In this document: piece by piece, positions 52,105-61,348 of the stretch
How the letters are laid out: each line of letters begins with the position of its first letter
How positions within the stretch are numbered: the stretch's first letter is position 1
NCBI RefSeq assembly: GCF_000347635.1
Contig: NC_020514.1
Span: 4,650,001 to 4,714,000 of the forward strand
Length of the DNA: 64,000 nucleotides
Direction: 5' to 3'
DNA from: Paraglaciecola psychrophila 170
GTDB taxonomy: Bacteria > Pseudomonadota > Gammaproteobacteria > Enterobacterales > Alteromonadaceae
Notes under the pieces: generated by a model
The model's database searches: none
The model's input: only the letters and a program-made list of their open reading frames with translations
Told to the model about the DNA's origin: nothing
Translations under genes and position numbers: made by a program

Positions 52105-52194
52105 TTTAAGCTCATATCAATAAATTCTGATAAACAAATATAACTAAACCTGTGGCAATCCATACCATCACTAAGCCAATGACAGAATCTAAAA

Positions 52195-52742
52195 TCATCC
52201 ATGTTTACTCTTTTCAAAAAACGGAATGAGTTTTTTAGAAGCATATCCCAATCCAAAAAACCAAACGAATGAAGCAACGATTGAGCCTAGTAAAAACCAG
52301 TGTTTTTCTTCTCTACCCAATGTTCCACCTATGCCTCCATTTATCACTAATGTATCTAAATAAACATGTTGATTGAATAGCGTTATAGCTAATGTAGTTA
52401 ACATTAATTTGGCAAGTGATTGCTGCTTACCCACTCCTTGTTCAATATGTAAGTGACTATTTCCTTTGCAAGCTCTTATAAAGGAATTGCATGCATACCA
52501 GTACAAAAATATAGCACCAAGTATCGATAAAAAATTAAGGAAAAATGGCGACGTTTGTAAAATGGAACATACACCTACTATACCTAGGGTAATTAATGCC
52601 GCATCACAAATAAAACATACCGCGCAAGCATAAAAGACTTTTGACCCAGTAAACCTTGTCTCAAAATATAGGCATTTTGTGCACCTATGGCGATAATCAA
52701 ACCACCAGAAATCAATAGTCCTTGAATAAATATGCCTATCAC
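52195..52742 (-). pseudogene. LysE/ArgO-type amino-acid exporter, one frameshift
   Basis: Starting at GTG 52742: FIQGLLISGGLIIAIGAQNA, YILRQGLL, then in the next frame SKVFYACAVCFICDAALI, TLGIVGVCSILQ, and in the same frame ITLFNQHVYLDTLVINGGIG with GLGYASKKLIPFFEK. That is the LysE/ArgO order, an exporter of basic amino acids with about six membrane helices. The break is at CCC 52645-52647 (GGG on the coding strand), where one more G restores the frame. The remaining protein would lack the first 30 residues and first helix. Confidence 0.75.
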
Positions 52743-52787
52743 AGACAAACTCTTATTTTCTAAAGAACTTTTTTAATTAGTTAAATT

Positions 52788-54629
52788 TTATTCTAAGCCA
52801 ATAAAACCACCTGTTTGATGCTCCCACAATTTGGCATAGATCCCACCTTTGTGTATCAATTCTGTGTGGGTGCCTGATTCAACAATCTTGCCTTGGTCAA
52901 GCACCAGCAATCTATCCATCTGCGCAATAGTAGATAACCTGTGAGCGATAGCCAGTACAGTTTTGTTTTCCATAACTTTATTCAGACAATGTTGAATTGC
53001 CGCTTCTACTTCAGAATCAAGTGCAGACGTAGCTTCATCTAAAATCAAAATAGGCGCGTCTTTCAACATAACGCGAGCTATAGCGATACGCTGACGTTGA
53101 CCTCCCGAGAGTTTCACTCCACGCTCACCTACGTGTGCATCGTAACCGGTGCGGCCCTGCAAATCAGACAAGGTTTGAATAAACTCATGGGACTCAGCTT
53201 GTTTGGCCGCTTTTAGCATATCCTCTTCACTGGCATCTAAACGCCCATACAGAATGTTATCGCGCACTGAGCGATGTAACAATGAAGTGTCTTGGGTCAC
53301 CATGCTAATATTGGCACGCAAGGTTTCTTGTTGAACCTGACTAATATCTTGTCCATCGATAGTAATACTGCCGCTTTGGATATCATAAAAACGTAGCAGT
53401 AGATTAACCAAAGTAGACTTTCCAGCGCCTGAGCGGCCTACCAGTCCTACTTTTTCGCCTGGTTTAATTTTGATATCAAGATCTTTAAACACTGTAATAG
53501 GAATATCATTAGCGCCAGCATAACCAAAGTTCACTTTATTGAAATGAATCGCCCCTCCCTTCATTTCTAAGGCTTTTGCATTGGGTTTATCTTGCACATC
53601 AACAGGCAACGACAAACTGTTGATGCCGTCTTGCACAGTACCGATATTTTCAAACAGCGAAGATACCTCCCACATCACCCATTGCGACATACCATTAAGG
53701 CGTAGACACAAACTCACGGTAATCGCGATTTCACCAGGTGTGACCAACTCCAACATCCATAGATATATCGCCAGCGCAGTAATACTGAATACCAGTAGAG
53801 CATTGCTAAACCAAACACAACCATACAACACCGTTACCAAGCGCATCTGAGGATAGACTTTTTTCAAGAAACCCAACATGCCCTCTTTGGCGTATTCTGC
53901 TTCGCGATTGGTGTGAGCAAACAATTTGACTGTGGTGATATTGGTATAACTATCCACAATACGCCCTGTCATCATCGAACGTGCATCGGCTTGACGTTGC
54001 GACACCCTTTTCAATTTGGGAATAAGCGTACGCAAGATCACTAAATAAACTAAAAACCAGATAATAAGGGGAGCACTTAAGCGCCAATCGGCTGAGATAA
54101 CCAAAAACAAGATACTGAAAAAATACACACTAACATACACTAAGATATCCAGTGTTTTCATCACGGTTTCACGCACTGACAACGCAGTTTGCATGACTTT
54201 AGTGGCTATACGTCCAGCAAACTCATTTTGAAAAAAGCCTAAGCTTTGACCAATCATATACCGGTGTGCTTGCCAACGGATTTGCATCGGGAAATTTCCC
54301 ATCAGTCCCTGATGTGACAACAAAGATTGAGTCACCACTAATACTGGTAAAATAACCAATACCAGTATTGCCATCCATATAAGACTGCCTAACTCTTGCT
54401 GTAAAAATGTTTCTCTATCGCTTTCAGCCAACCAATCAACCAGTTGACCTAAAAAACCAAAGAGCGATACTTCTAGTGCAGCAATGGCGGCAGCTAAAAT
54501 AGAAACACAAAAAATAACCGGCCACATACCTTGGGTATAGTAACGACAGAATGCGAAAATTGTATCAGGTGGTTGTGTTGGGTGAGCAGCAGGAAACGGA
54601 TTAGTTAACCGTTCAAAAAATGAAAACAT
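52788..54629 (-). CDS. ABC exporter, fused permease and ATPase (MsbA/MdlB-like)
   Basis: A 613-residue half-transporter. The N-terminal part (about 30-340) has six membrane segments, starting MWPVIFCVSILAAAIAALEV. The C-terminal ATPase has Walker A in LVGRSGAGKSTLVNLLLRFY, the Q-loop in SMVTQDTSLLHRSV, the signature LSGGQRQRIAIARVML, Walker B PILILDEATSALDSE and the H-loop AIAHRLSTI. It works as a dimer moving lipids, peptides or drugs outward. A strain-specific substrate cannot be read. It is a single gene, upstream of the ArgO-like remnant. Confidence 0.88.
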   Translation of the reverse strand: MFSFFERLTNPFPAAHPTQPPDTIFAFCRYYTQGMWPVIFCVSILAAAIAALEVSLFGFLGQLVDWLAESDRETFLQQELGSLIWMAILVLVILPVLVVTQSLLSHQGLMGNFPMQIRWQAHRYMIGQSLGFFQNEFAGRIATKVMQTALSVRETVMKTLDILVYVSVYFFSILFLVISADWRLSAPLIIWFLVYLVILRTLIPKLKRVSQRQADARSMMTGRIVDSYTNITTVKLFAHTNREAEYAKEGMLGFLKKVYPQMRLVTVLYGCVWFSNALLVFSITALAIYLWMLELVTPGEIAITVSLCLRLNGMSQWVMWEVSSLFENIGTVQDGINSLSLPVDVQDKPNAKALEMKGGAIHFNKVNFGYAGANDIPITVFKDLDIKIKPGEKVGLVGRSGAGKSTLVNLLLRFYDIQSGSITIDGQDISQVQQETLRANISMVTQDTSLLHRSVRDNILYGRLDASEEDMLKAAKQAESHEFIQTLSDLQGRTGYDAHVGERGVKLSGGQRQRIAIARVMLKDAPILILDEATSALDSEVEAAIQHCLNKVMENKTVLAIAHRLSTIAQMDRLLVLDQGKIVESGTHTELIHKGGIYAKLWEHQTGGFIGLE

Positions 54630-54699
54630 GGGGATTATTAACCTTGGAATTACGCAGCTTGCTAAAAGATAATTTTCAGCAAGCCATTTCTAAATTAGG

Positions 54700-55326
54700 C
54701 TAATCAGAATACCCTAATTCTTGCAGTTTCGATTCAACTTTTTTCGAATGTTGGACTTTCCAATCAGCCAAATTCATCGAAGCGTCTTTATCTGTTCGAG
54801 CTTTGGCAAGCTTATACACCTCTGTGAGTTTATCTTTTGGAATAACCGCAATGCCTTCTTCATCTGCCACAATATAATCACCGGCATTAACCGTGACACC
54901 GCCACACTTAATAGGTTGATTAAGAGGAAACATTTGTTCTTTAACACCTGGCTTGGGCATCACACCACGTGCATAAATTGGAAACTGCGCCTCACGAATT
55001 TCAGCAATATCTCGAATAAACCCATCAATAATCATAGCAACAACGCCTCTCTGCTTGGCAATAGCACAGACATTACCGCCAGTATTGGCATAATCAGGGC
55101 CTGCTTCAACGACAAGCACATCGCCTGCTTTAGCACGATAAATAGCTGCGTGCAGACTTAGGTGGTCACCTTTTCCACATTTAACAGTAAATGCAGGGCC
55201 AGCAATACGTGGCATCTGCGGCCACATTTGATGAATGACGGGATCAATAAACTGCTCTATGGGTAAACCTTCAGAATATTCGCATGGAGAGACGTCGAGT
55301 AACTGTTCAATTGTCGGTTTTGACAT
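54700..55326 (-). CDS. RraA-like / 4-hydroxy-4-methyl-2-oxoglutarate aldolase-type protein
   Basis: A 208-residue protein of the RraA fold: AGPAFTVKCGKGDHLSLHAA, GDVLVVEAGPDYANTGGNVC, VAMIIDGFIRDIAEIREAQF, PIYARGVMPKPGVKEQ, and VNAGDYIVADEEGIAVIP. The GDxxxxD aspartates and DGxxRD arginine form the divalent-metal and carboxylate site used by HMG/CHA aldolases. True RraA (an RNase E inhibitor) is shorter, about 160 residues, so aldolase or decarboxylase activity is more likely. It precedes by 13 bases nothing else in-frame; the MAPEG gene lies upstream on the same strand. Confidence 0.75.
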   Translation of the reverse strand: MSKPTIEQLLDVSPCEYSEGLPIEQFIDPVIHQMWPQMPRIAGPAFTVKCGKGDHLSLHAAIYRAKAGDVLVVEAGPDYANTGGNVCAIAKQRGVVAMIIDGFIRDIAEIREAQFPIYARGVMPKPGVKEQMFPLNQPIKCGGVTVNAGDYIVADEEGIAVIPKDKLTEVYKLAKARTDKDASMNLADWKVQHSKKVESKLQELGYSD

Positions 55327-55338
55327 ACTACTAAACTC

Positions 55339-55752
55339 CTATAAATTTTGAGGCGAATAAAACCACCCAATAAAAACAAATACCAACCTGCGCCAAGAAA
55401 AAGCGAAGCGAATCTGAACCGCCAACACACTCGTCGATATTAAGTGCGTAATAGACTGCCCTAAACGCGCTGCCAACAACAGCAAGGCTAAGTTATTGGT
55501 GATTGCTGCAGAATCAGTTGCCAAAGCCAACAACATCAAACCACCTATAAACGCAAAACTCTCAACACAGTTACTTTGTGCTCTCGTTATCCGTTCACCA
55601 AAGCCAGGTGAGTTAGAGCCGTCGGCTTTAAAATCATTTACCGCCTGCTGCTTTTTTGCCACCAATACAGTGCGATATACCGCTAGCCAAACCAATAACA
55701 CTAAAATCCAAGTGATATAGCCCAAAAGTCCAATAATAGTGTCGTTCATCAA
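55339..55752 (-). CDS. MAPEG family membrane protein
   Basis: A 137-residue integral membrane protein with four hydrophobic segments (about 7-27, 62-80, 85-103 and 110-132). The sequence ERITRAQSNCVESFAFIGGL carries the ExxxRxxxxNxxE-like glutathione-site pattern of MAPEG proteins. Bacterial members are of unknown or glutathione-linked peroxidase/transferase role. It ends 12 bases before the RraA-like gene, so the two are probably one transcript. Confidence 0.8.
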   Translation of the reverse strand: MMNDTIIGLLGYITWILVLLVWLAVYRTVLVAKKQQAVNDFKADGSNSPGFGERITRAQSNCVESFAFIGGLMLLALATDSAAITNNLALLLLAARLGQSITHLISTSVLAVQIRFAFSWRRLVFVFIGWFYSPQNL

Positions 55753-55828
55753 ATTCTACCCCGATAAAAAGTGGGTATTACTGTATATCAAACAGGATGC
55801 GATACCAATTAGTGTTAGTTAATATCGA

Positions 55829-55925
55829 CTATTCTTGTCTCAACGCTTTAATAGGATTGGTTCTAGCCACATTCGTCGCGTTTCCACCTGCAGTTGCCCG
55901 TGCAACCACAATTTGTTCGTCCGAC
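55829..55925 (-). pseudogene. C-terminal scrap of a FtsX/MacB-type ABC permease
   Basis: Minus strand from about 55925 to the stop CTA at 55829 reads QIVVARATAGGNATNVARTN, then PIKALRQE and stop. The ending ARxNPIKALRxE is characteristic of FtsX-domain permeases. Nothing of the rest of the protein is present upstream, so this is a relic. Confidence 0.6.
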
Positions 55926-56202
55926 AAGAAAAGACTTCAAACCAGATCAACATCCCGTAAATAAAAATCGCCCAGCAATAAGGTTGGCAATAATAACTGC
56001 CATTGAAAATGGCCATATCAATAGAACGGCAATATCTTTAAAAATTTATGTAAAAAACCATTTTAAGTTAATAGAAAATACGATTGCTGACTTTGTATCT
56101 AAAGCGTGGGAAGCACCCACTTACGTGATGCATTACAAACTAACCCACTAAGAAACATGGAGGTTTTCCATATGTTAATATGGCCGAAAGCCACAAGGTG
56201 AT
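55926..56202. other. Unassigned stretch between remnants
   Basis: A plus-strand frame (55894-56151, 85 codons, basic) lies here but resembles no family I know and overlaps the permease scrap; I do not call it a gene. Otherwise no feature. Confidence 0.4.
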
Positions 56203-57119
56203 GTGATGTATAAAATAATCATAATAATGCACTTAGCCCTTTCTTATAATACATTTTCTAATCAATTAAATACTCATGATGAGCTAACTGATACTTTGGA
56301 TGAAATCTGGATACAAAACGATATCCTAGCAATAGCAGTCGCTATATTCAGCAACGGCAAAGACGCCTATATTAAAGGTTTTGGGTATCTTGATGAAGTA
56401 AAATGAAAGCCTACTACGAAAGACTTATTATTTCTAATTGCTTCAATATCTAAGCTTTTTAGTACTCAAGCCGTTACGCAACTGGTTGAAGATAAGAAAT
56501 TAAGACTCAATGATAATGTTAGCTAATATTTATCAATCTTTGAAAATACTCATATTACTATTAAATAGTTACCTACCCATTCGTATGGAGTAAGTGACTC
56601 TGTGAGACCAGTAAAATTTGATGAAAAAAGATCTGAATAGTCATACCTAGAGTTAGTCAAAAATGCAGCAGTTAATAACGTAGAAAATAAAATATTTGAG
56701 TATAGTGATACAAGTTTTAATATTTTAAGAAGTGTTGATAGCACTTGTTCTGAAGTCTAATTTGAAAATATTTTTGATGCCCGCAAGTATGTAAAGCAGT
56801 CAATATTTCGGTGGTATAAATGAAAATACTCCTGAGGCCCCACCAACTAACATTGGGAAATTAATTGATAAAAGTGAGCAACGTCCCTACGACTCATCAT
56901 TTAACCTGAGTGAAGGGTTAGTTAGCAATGTTTATGATTTAAGCCTGCCCCTAAAACTAACACTCACTAATGAAATTGCTATTCTAAAACAACAAACCTA
57001 CAAAAATATGTTGGAGCCGAAAATTAAAACGGTATGGGGAGAAATATACATGGGGTTGGGGTTGGCAAGAATACAAAAGCGATAATACTGAATGGCTGAC
57101 TAAAAAAAATGATATCTGA
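56203..57119 (+). pseudogene. Serine beta-lactamase-like (class C/DUF-type) hydrolase, heavily decayed
   Basis: The N-terminus MMYKIIIIMHLALSYNTFS looks like a signal peptide. It is followed by LDEIWIQNDILAIAVAIFSN, GKDAYIKGFGYLDEV, and in the same frame, past a TGA at 56404-56406, LLFLIASISKLFSTQAVTQL, in which SISK is the SxxK active-site motif. Further on come RLNDNVS, and PYDSSFNLSEGLVSNVYDL. The tail in another frame is WQEYKSDNTEWLTKKNDI. At least three nonsense codons and two frame breaks are present. The ancestor was a periplasmic esterase or peptidase of the beta-lactamase superfamily. Confidence 0.7.
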
Positions 57120-57259
57120 AAATGTCGTTTTATTTAAAAAAATAATCCAAAAGCCGTTTCAATAATTAGCCTACTATGCTGTTATTTATTGTTGTAGATC
57201 ACATACCTTCCTGCATACAATGGTCATATGCAATTTATATAAATGTTCAGGGATCACAA

Positions 57260-58141
57260 ATGAAAATTGAAAATATTTTGGTCATTGCAGATCAACAAGA
57301 CAAGCAACAAAGCGCTCTGGCACATGCTAAGTCATTGGTTAAGCATACAGGAGCCAAAATTCATATTGTGGCCTTTCATTATGAACATTTAACTACGCTA
57401 GTAACCAAATTAAACAAAGAACAGCAGCTTGATATTCAAAATAAGATTATCTCCTTAGGAGAAAAGTGGTTAAAAAGCGAAATAACTCATGTAAAACTAC
57501 AAGAAAAATCAACAATGGAAGTGGTATGGGAAAAAGATATTGTTGAATGGATTAAAAAACATTGCACCTCGCAATCTTACGACTTGATCATTAAAACAGG
57601 GCACCGCAGCGAAGGGCCCTTTTACGTGCCTACAGACTGGCATCTAATACGCAATAACCTTGTGCCGACTTTACTTGTAGCAGAAAAAAAATGGCGGAAA
57701 AAACAATCCGTAATGGTATCACTTGATTTAGGTACCCACCTAACATCAAAACAAGCACTCAATCAGCAGTTGCTTGATGCAGGGATAACCTTTGCCACAA
57801 ATACAAATATGCCTTTACATATTTGCTACAGTTTACCTATATCATCAGTATTAAAAGATTTGAGAATAATTGACAAGAAAGCCTTAGTGAATGACGCCAA
57901 ATCGAGATACCTTCCAATCATCGAAAGCATGCTGGGAGAATATGAAATTCCATTGGCAAATATTCATTTTAAGGCCGGTCCAGCATCCAAAGTGATCCCA
58001 AGTGTCGCCTCAAAACACGCAGCTGGATTGGTCATTATGGGCAGCATCGGACGAAAAGGTTTAAAAGCGAAACTAATGGGTAATACTGCTGAAAGTGTCT
58101 TAGCATTATTAAAGACTGATATCTTAGTAATTCAGCCCTAA
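57260..58141 (+). CDS. Tandem universal stress protein (UspE-like)
   Basis: A 293-residue protein from ATG 57260 (CAGGGATC upstream); a longer in-frame start at 57176 adds 28 atypical residues. It has two Usp domains: MKIENILVIADQQDKQQSAL, with SQSYDLIIKTGHRSEG, and from about residue 150 the second, whose nucleotide-binding pattern is complete: HAAGLVIMGSIGRKGLKAKL and GNTAESVLALLKTDILVIQP. Cytosolic stress or motility regulator in gammaproteobacteria. Flanked by decayed genes but itself intact. Confidence 0.8.
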   Translation: MKIENILVIADQQDKQQSALAHAKSLVKHTGAKIHIVAFHYEHLTTLVTKLNKEQQLDIQNKIISLGEKWLKSEITHVKLQEKSTMEVVWEKDIVEWIKKHCTSQSYDLIIKTGHRSEGPFYVPTDWHLIRNNLVPTLLVAEKKWRKKQSVMVSLDLGTHLTSKQALNQQLLDAGITFATNTNMPLHICYSLPISSVLKDLRIIDKKALVNDAKSRYLPIIESMLGEYEIPLANIHFKAGPASKVIPSVASKHAAGLVIMGSIGRKGLKAKLMGNTAESVLALLKTDILVIQP

Positions 58142-58149
58142 GTGATTCG

Positions 58150-58189
58150 GGTCAAAACAACGTTAATCAACCTTAACGTTGTTTTGACC
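58150..58189. terminator. Bidirectional terminator after the Usp gene
   Basis: A perfect 17-base inverted repeat (58150-58166 and 58173-58189, core AAAACAACGTTAA) with a 6-base loop. It serves the Usp gene and the convergent small Lys-rich gene. Confidence 0.85.
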
Positions 58190-58200
58190 TCAATAATTCT

Positions 58201-58317
58201 TTAATGTCCTAATACATTCTTTTCAGATTTTTTTGATTGTTTTGAGGCTTTCTTTTCCTTTGCAGTCAAAAGCGGTTTCTTTTTAGAATCTTTTTTGTTG
58301 TCTTGTCCTTTGCTCAT
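58201..58317 (-). CDS. Small lysine-rich protein, 38 aa
   Basis: The frame from ATG 58317 to TAA 58201 gives MSKGQDNKKDSKKKPLLTAK followed by EKKASKQSKKSEKNVLGH, with about 15 lysines. AAAGG lies upstream at ribosome-site distance and a strong shared terminator follows, so expression is plausible. Short Lys-rich proteins of this pattern occur in marine gammaproteobacteria. Function unknown; RNA or membrane-surface binding is only a guess from charge. Confidence 0.6.
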   Translation of the reverse strand: MSKGQDNKKDSKKKPLLTAKEKKASKQSKKSEKNVLGH

Positions 58318-58435
58318 TCTATTTACCTTTAATCATACATTTAACTACCTCAGGTCAGTTTAGGCCAACCGGTGCACATTTCTAAGAATTGATACCTATC
58401 AAAAAAGCGTTCTCAATCCATATCTATCTTAGTCT

Positions 58436-58762
58436 GTGTTCAATGATTTGCAACAAAATCTAGACTCGTTTATCTGTTATTTATCAAATTTACTGAGCCC
58501 AAAAGCACTAAAAGAATATGACATATTTATCATCATCGATCACGTTGCCGAGTCAGATTCTGGTTCTGGTTATGACATCGCCAATACACTGCACCGCATC
58601 GACCCCAACATTGTTAAATTTCAATGAGAGGAAGCAGGATTTACCTTGATTGAAGAAGCCTTATACCTTCGTAATACCAAAGGTGATCTAGATAAAAGCG
58701 TATTTGCAACTGATACGCGAGGAAGAACTGATAGGTTTATTTACAAATTTGCTAAGCAATAA
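58436..58762 (+). pseudogene. SAM-dependent methyltransferase remnant (COG4798-like)
   Basis: The reading frame gives a C-terminal half: LSPKALKEYDIFIIIDHVAE, SDSGSGYDIANTLHRIDPN, then TGA (58625-58627), and, in frame, EEAGFTLIEEALYLRNTKGD followed by GRTDRFIYKFAKQ. The order matches predicted methyltransferases of the COG4798 type, where the VFIIIDH strand is the usual beta-4/5 end and GKTDRF lies near the C-terminus. The SAM-binding glycine motif (N-terminal half) is missing. Confidence 0.65.
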
Positions 58763-58795
58763 ATAAAATATTATTAATATTGTAAGCGCTTACTG

Positions 58796-59324
58796 CTAAC
58801 AAATAGCGTTAATTAAAAGAAACAATTCATCAATAGACTGTTGAATTGTTTTCCCAGCAGTATCAAGTCTTACGATCTCTTTTTCCCAAAGTAAATACTC
58901 ACGCGCTTGAACTTGTTTCCATGTGGGTAGTGTTAAGTTTTGAATACAGGATGGACGACCTTCGACTCTTCGTTGATGTTCGTTAATACTCGGCTTTATC
59001 TGAACAAATTGCTTCTATATTAACAAAATAAATGCCTAAATCAGTGGCTACTTAGTGCCATGCAGTTCTTGATTCTGAAACTGAATTACATGAGTCAGTA
59101 ACCACTGACAGACCACATTTTAAGTTGTCTGTCGCTATTCTAAATGCCAGTTGATAACCTTCATCAGCTGCATCAACACGATAAATATCTCTTAGTCCTT
59201 GTTCGATGGCATCAACTCGTTGATAAGTGACTCCAATATGTTTTGCCAGAGCAGATGCCAAAGTACTTTTACCTATGCCTAGAAGGCCTGAGAAAATATA
59301 TAGAACCGATGAGGCCTTATCCAT
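58796..59324 (-). pseudogene. P-loop kinase-like ATPase (AAA_33 type), inactivated
   Basis: From ATG 59324: SSVLYIFSGLLGIGKSTLAS (Walker A, GLLGIGKST), ALAKHIGVTYQRVDAIEQGL, VVTDSCNSVSESRTAWH, then TAA at about 59052-59054. After it the frame continues VATDLGIYFVNIEAICSDKAE, then, shifted by one base near 58990, HQRRVEGRPSCIQNLTLP and WKQVQAREYLLWEKEIVRLD. Resembles small kinases that phosphorylate an antibiotic or metabolite; the substrate is not known. One nonsense codon and one frame break. Confidence 0.7.
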
Positions 59325-59809
59325 AAGATTCTAACCAATAACTAAATGCTGGAAATACAATGATTAGAGCAGTCATGACGGTGCCGAACTGACTCGGTAA
59401 AATAAGCCAGCTTTTGACAAGGATTGGAAGATTTGCAGAAAACCTGGACCTCATTATCAGGATAGGTTTCAACTTTGGATAACTGATGTCTAAGTATAAA
59501 CTGAATATTATGGCTAGCGATGATAATCTTAGGCGAAACACGTTTTCCACGATAGATATTGCGTTCGATTTGATAGGTGTAAAGTACCTCTGCGTGGTAG
59601 TCCTGAGCAGATATAATAATTGCAGATCCAAACTTATCTAGACCCAGATGGTTCAATTGCCCTCGAGTACTTGGCCAACTGCGGGTAATCGGCTGAAACA
59701 AAACCAAATACCCTCAGATTAAGAAAGCATAAACAGCACCCCAAAACCAGACTCCTTGCCTGTCACCACCTAAGGCTAGATTCCACACATGATGGACATA
59801 ATCTAACAT
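59317..59809 (-). pseudogene. DUF3592 membrane protein, inactivated
   Basis: From ATG 59809: MLDYVHHVWNLALGGDRQGV, WFWGAVYAFLI, TGA (59714-59716), then VLFQPITRSWPSTRGQLNHL, DYHAEVLYTYQIERNIYRGK, ASHNIQFILRHQLSKVETYP, DNEVQVFCKSSNP. After a frame break near 59420 it ends WLILPSQFGTVMTALIIVFP and FSYWLESYG. This is the DUF3592 plan: membrane helix, extracytoplasmic beta domain and second helix. Its end overlaps the kinase-like remnant start by 8 bases, so the two were probably an operon. Confidence 0.7.
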
Positions 59810-59935
59810 TCAGCTTAACCCTGAGTTAACGTTACAAAAAATAGCAACTGTTGGTAACTATTCCAAAATCGCTAGATAGTTATCTGCGTTTTAACTAGCA
59901 ACTCGTCTTTTGGGGTGACCGACTCGATGCTGCTT

Positions 59936-61315
59936 TTAGCTTAACTTTCTAGCCTTGAATTTACGCCCTTTCAATTTACCTTCATTAAATTGTTTTAGTG
60001 CACGTTTAATGCTGCGCGTTTTAACGGCTACATATGTATGAGTTGCTGTGACATTTATCTTACCTATATCATCACCGGCTATATCTGCGTCTTTCGTTAA
60101 AGCGCCCAAAATATCCCCAGGGCGAATTTTACTTTTTTTGCCGCCATCAATACATATAGTGGAGTATTCGGGTTCAATGAGACGATTTGCATGAAAACGC
60201 AACGCTTGGATACCGGTCCATTTTATTTTAGCTTTTTGATAATCTTCAATCGCATTGGCACGAGGCATTTCTTTTTTGGTACACAAGGTTAGCGCTAAAC
60301 CTTTGGCATCCGCACGACCTGTTCGGCCAATACGATGTATATGTACTTCAGGGTCTGGAGTGATTTGGTAACTAATAACTGCATTCACAGCTTTAATATC
60401 TAAACCGCGCGAAGCCACATCAGTAGCGACCAACACAGATACACTTCGATTAGAAAAGCGGGTTAACACTTCAGTTCTGTCACGCTGCTCTAAATCACCG
60501 TGCAAAGCTAATACAGACACACCTAACTTAGTCAATTCGTCTGCCACTTCTTGGCAAGCGATTTTAGTATTACAAAATACAATAGCCGATTCTGTTTGAT
60601 AGTGACTTAACATTGCCGCCACTGCTTTAATACGATGCGGCTCTTCCACTTCAAAAAACAACTGTTCAATACTGGTGGCCTCATGAGTGGCCTCAACACT
60701 GACTTCAAGAGGGTCACGCTGCACGTCTCGACTTATCTGCGCAATAGAATCAGGAAAAGTGGCAGAAAATAGCAAGGTTTGCCTGTCTAGAGGCACTGCA
60801 TCAATGACTTTAGCCATTTCTACTTCAAAGCCCATATCCAACATACGGTCGGCTTCGTCGAGCACTAGGGTATTTACTTCACTTAAGTCTAGTCGACCGC
60901 GAAATAAATGGTCCATGAGTCGCCCTGGGGTACCTACAATAATATGTGCGCCATGTTCGAGTGAGCCAATCTGAGGACCCAAAGGCGTGCCGCCACATAA
61001 CGTTAAAACTTTAATATTATGAATACCACGGCCTAACTTACGGATTTCTAACGCCACTTGTTCAGCAAGTTCGCGGGTAGGACACATAACTAATGCTTGA
61101 ACTCGAAATCGCTTCACCTTGAGGTTGTGCAATAAACCTAAACCAAAGGCAGCCGTTTTACCGCTACCGGTTTTGGCTTTGCCGACTACATCTTTGCCTG
61201 CAATAATGGCTGGTAAGCTCATGGCTTGGATGTCGGTCATTTCTTTGAAACCCATGGATTCCAAGTTATCGAGCAAGGCGTTGTTTAAACCTAGTGAAGC
61301 AAATTCTTTATTCAA
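59936..61315 (-). CDS. dbpA: ATP-dependent RNA helicase DbpA
   Basis: A 459-residue DEAD-box protein. Motifs are visible in order: Q motif MGFKEMTDIQAMSLP, motif I AKTGSGKTAAF, PTRELAEQ, GTPGRL, DEAD in LVLDEADRMLDMGFE, SAT, and the second domain with VLVATDVASRGLDIK and HRIGRTGRA. The C-terminal 80 residues (ICIDGGKKSKIRPGDILGAL and ITATHTYVAV-like NVTATHTYVAVKTRSIKRAL) form the DbpA RNA-binding domain that recognises hairpin 92 of 23S rRNA. It acts in late 50S assembly. Complete. Confidence 0.95.
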   Translation of the reverse strand: MNKEFASLGLNNALLDNLESMGFKEMTDIQAMSLPAIIAGKDVVGKAKTGSGKTAAFGLGLLHNLKVKRFRVQALVMCPTRELAEQVALEIRKLGRGIHNIKVLTLCGGTPLGPQIGSLEHGAHIIVGTPGRLMDHLFRGRLDLSEVNTLVLDEADRMLDMGFEVEMAKVIDAVPLDRQTLLFSATFPDSIAQISRDVQRDPLEVSVEATHEATSIEQLFFEVEEPHRIKAVAAMLSHYQTESAIVFCNTKIACQEVADELTKLGVSVLALHGDLEQRDRTEVLTRFSNRSVSVLVATDVASRGLDIKAVNAVISYQITPDPEVHIHRIGRTGRADAKGLALTLCTKKEMPRANAIEDYQKAKIKWTGIQALRFHANRLIEPEYSTICIDGGKKSKIRPGDILGALTKDADIAGDDIGKINVTATHTYVAVKTRSIKRALKQFNEGKLKGRKFKARKLS

Positions 61316-61348
61316 AATATTCTCTTTGGTTGGTAGACCACTTAACGC

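Noticed and set aside
55894..56151. 85-codon basic frame as a new small gene
   Set aside because: It overlaps the permease scrap, has no recognisable family or ribosome site and lies in a decayed area.
57176..57259. Longer start for the Usp gene
   Set aside because: The added 28 residues are atypical for Usp proteins, and the ATG at 57260 begins right at the first beta-strand (MKIENILV).
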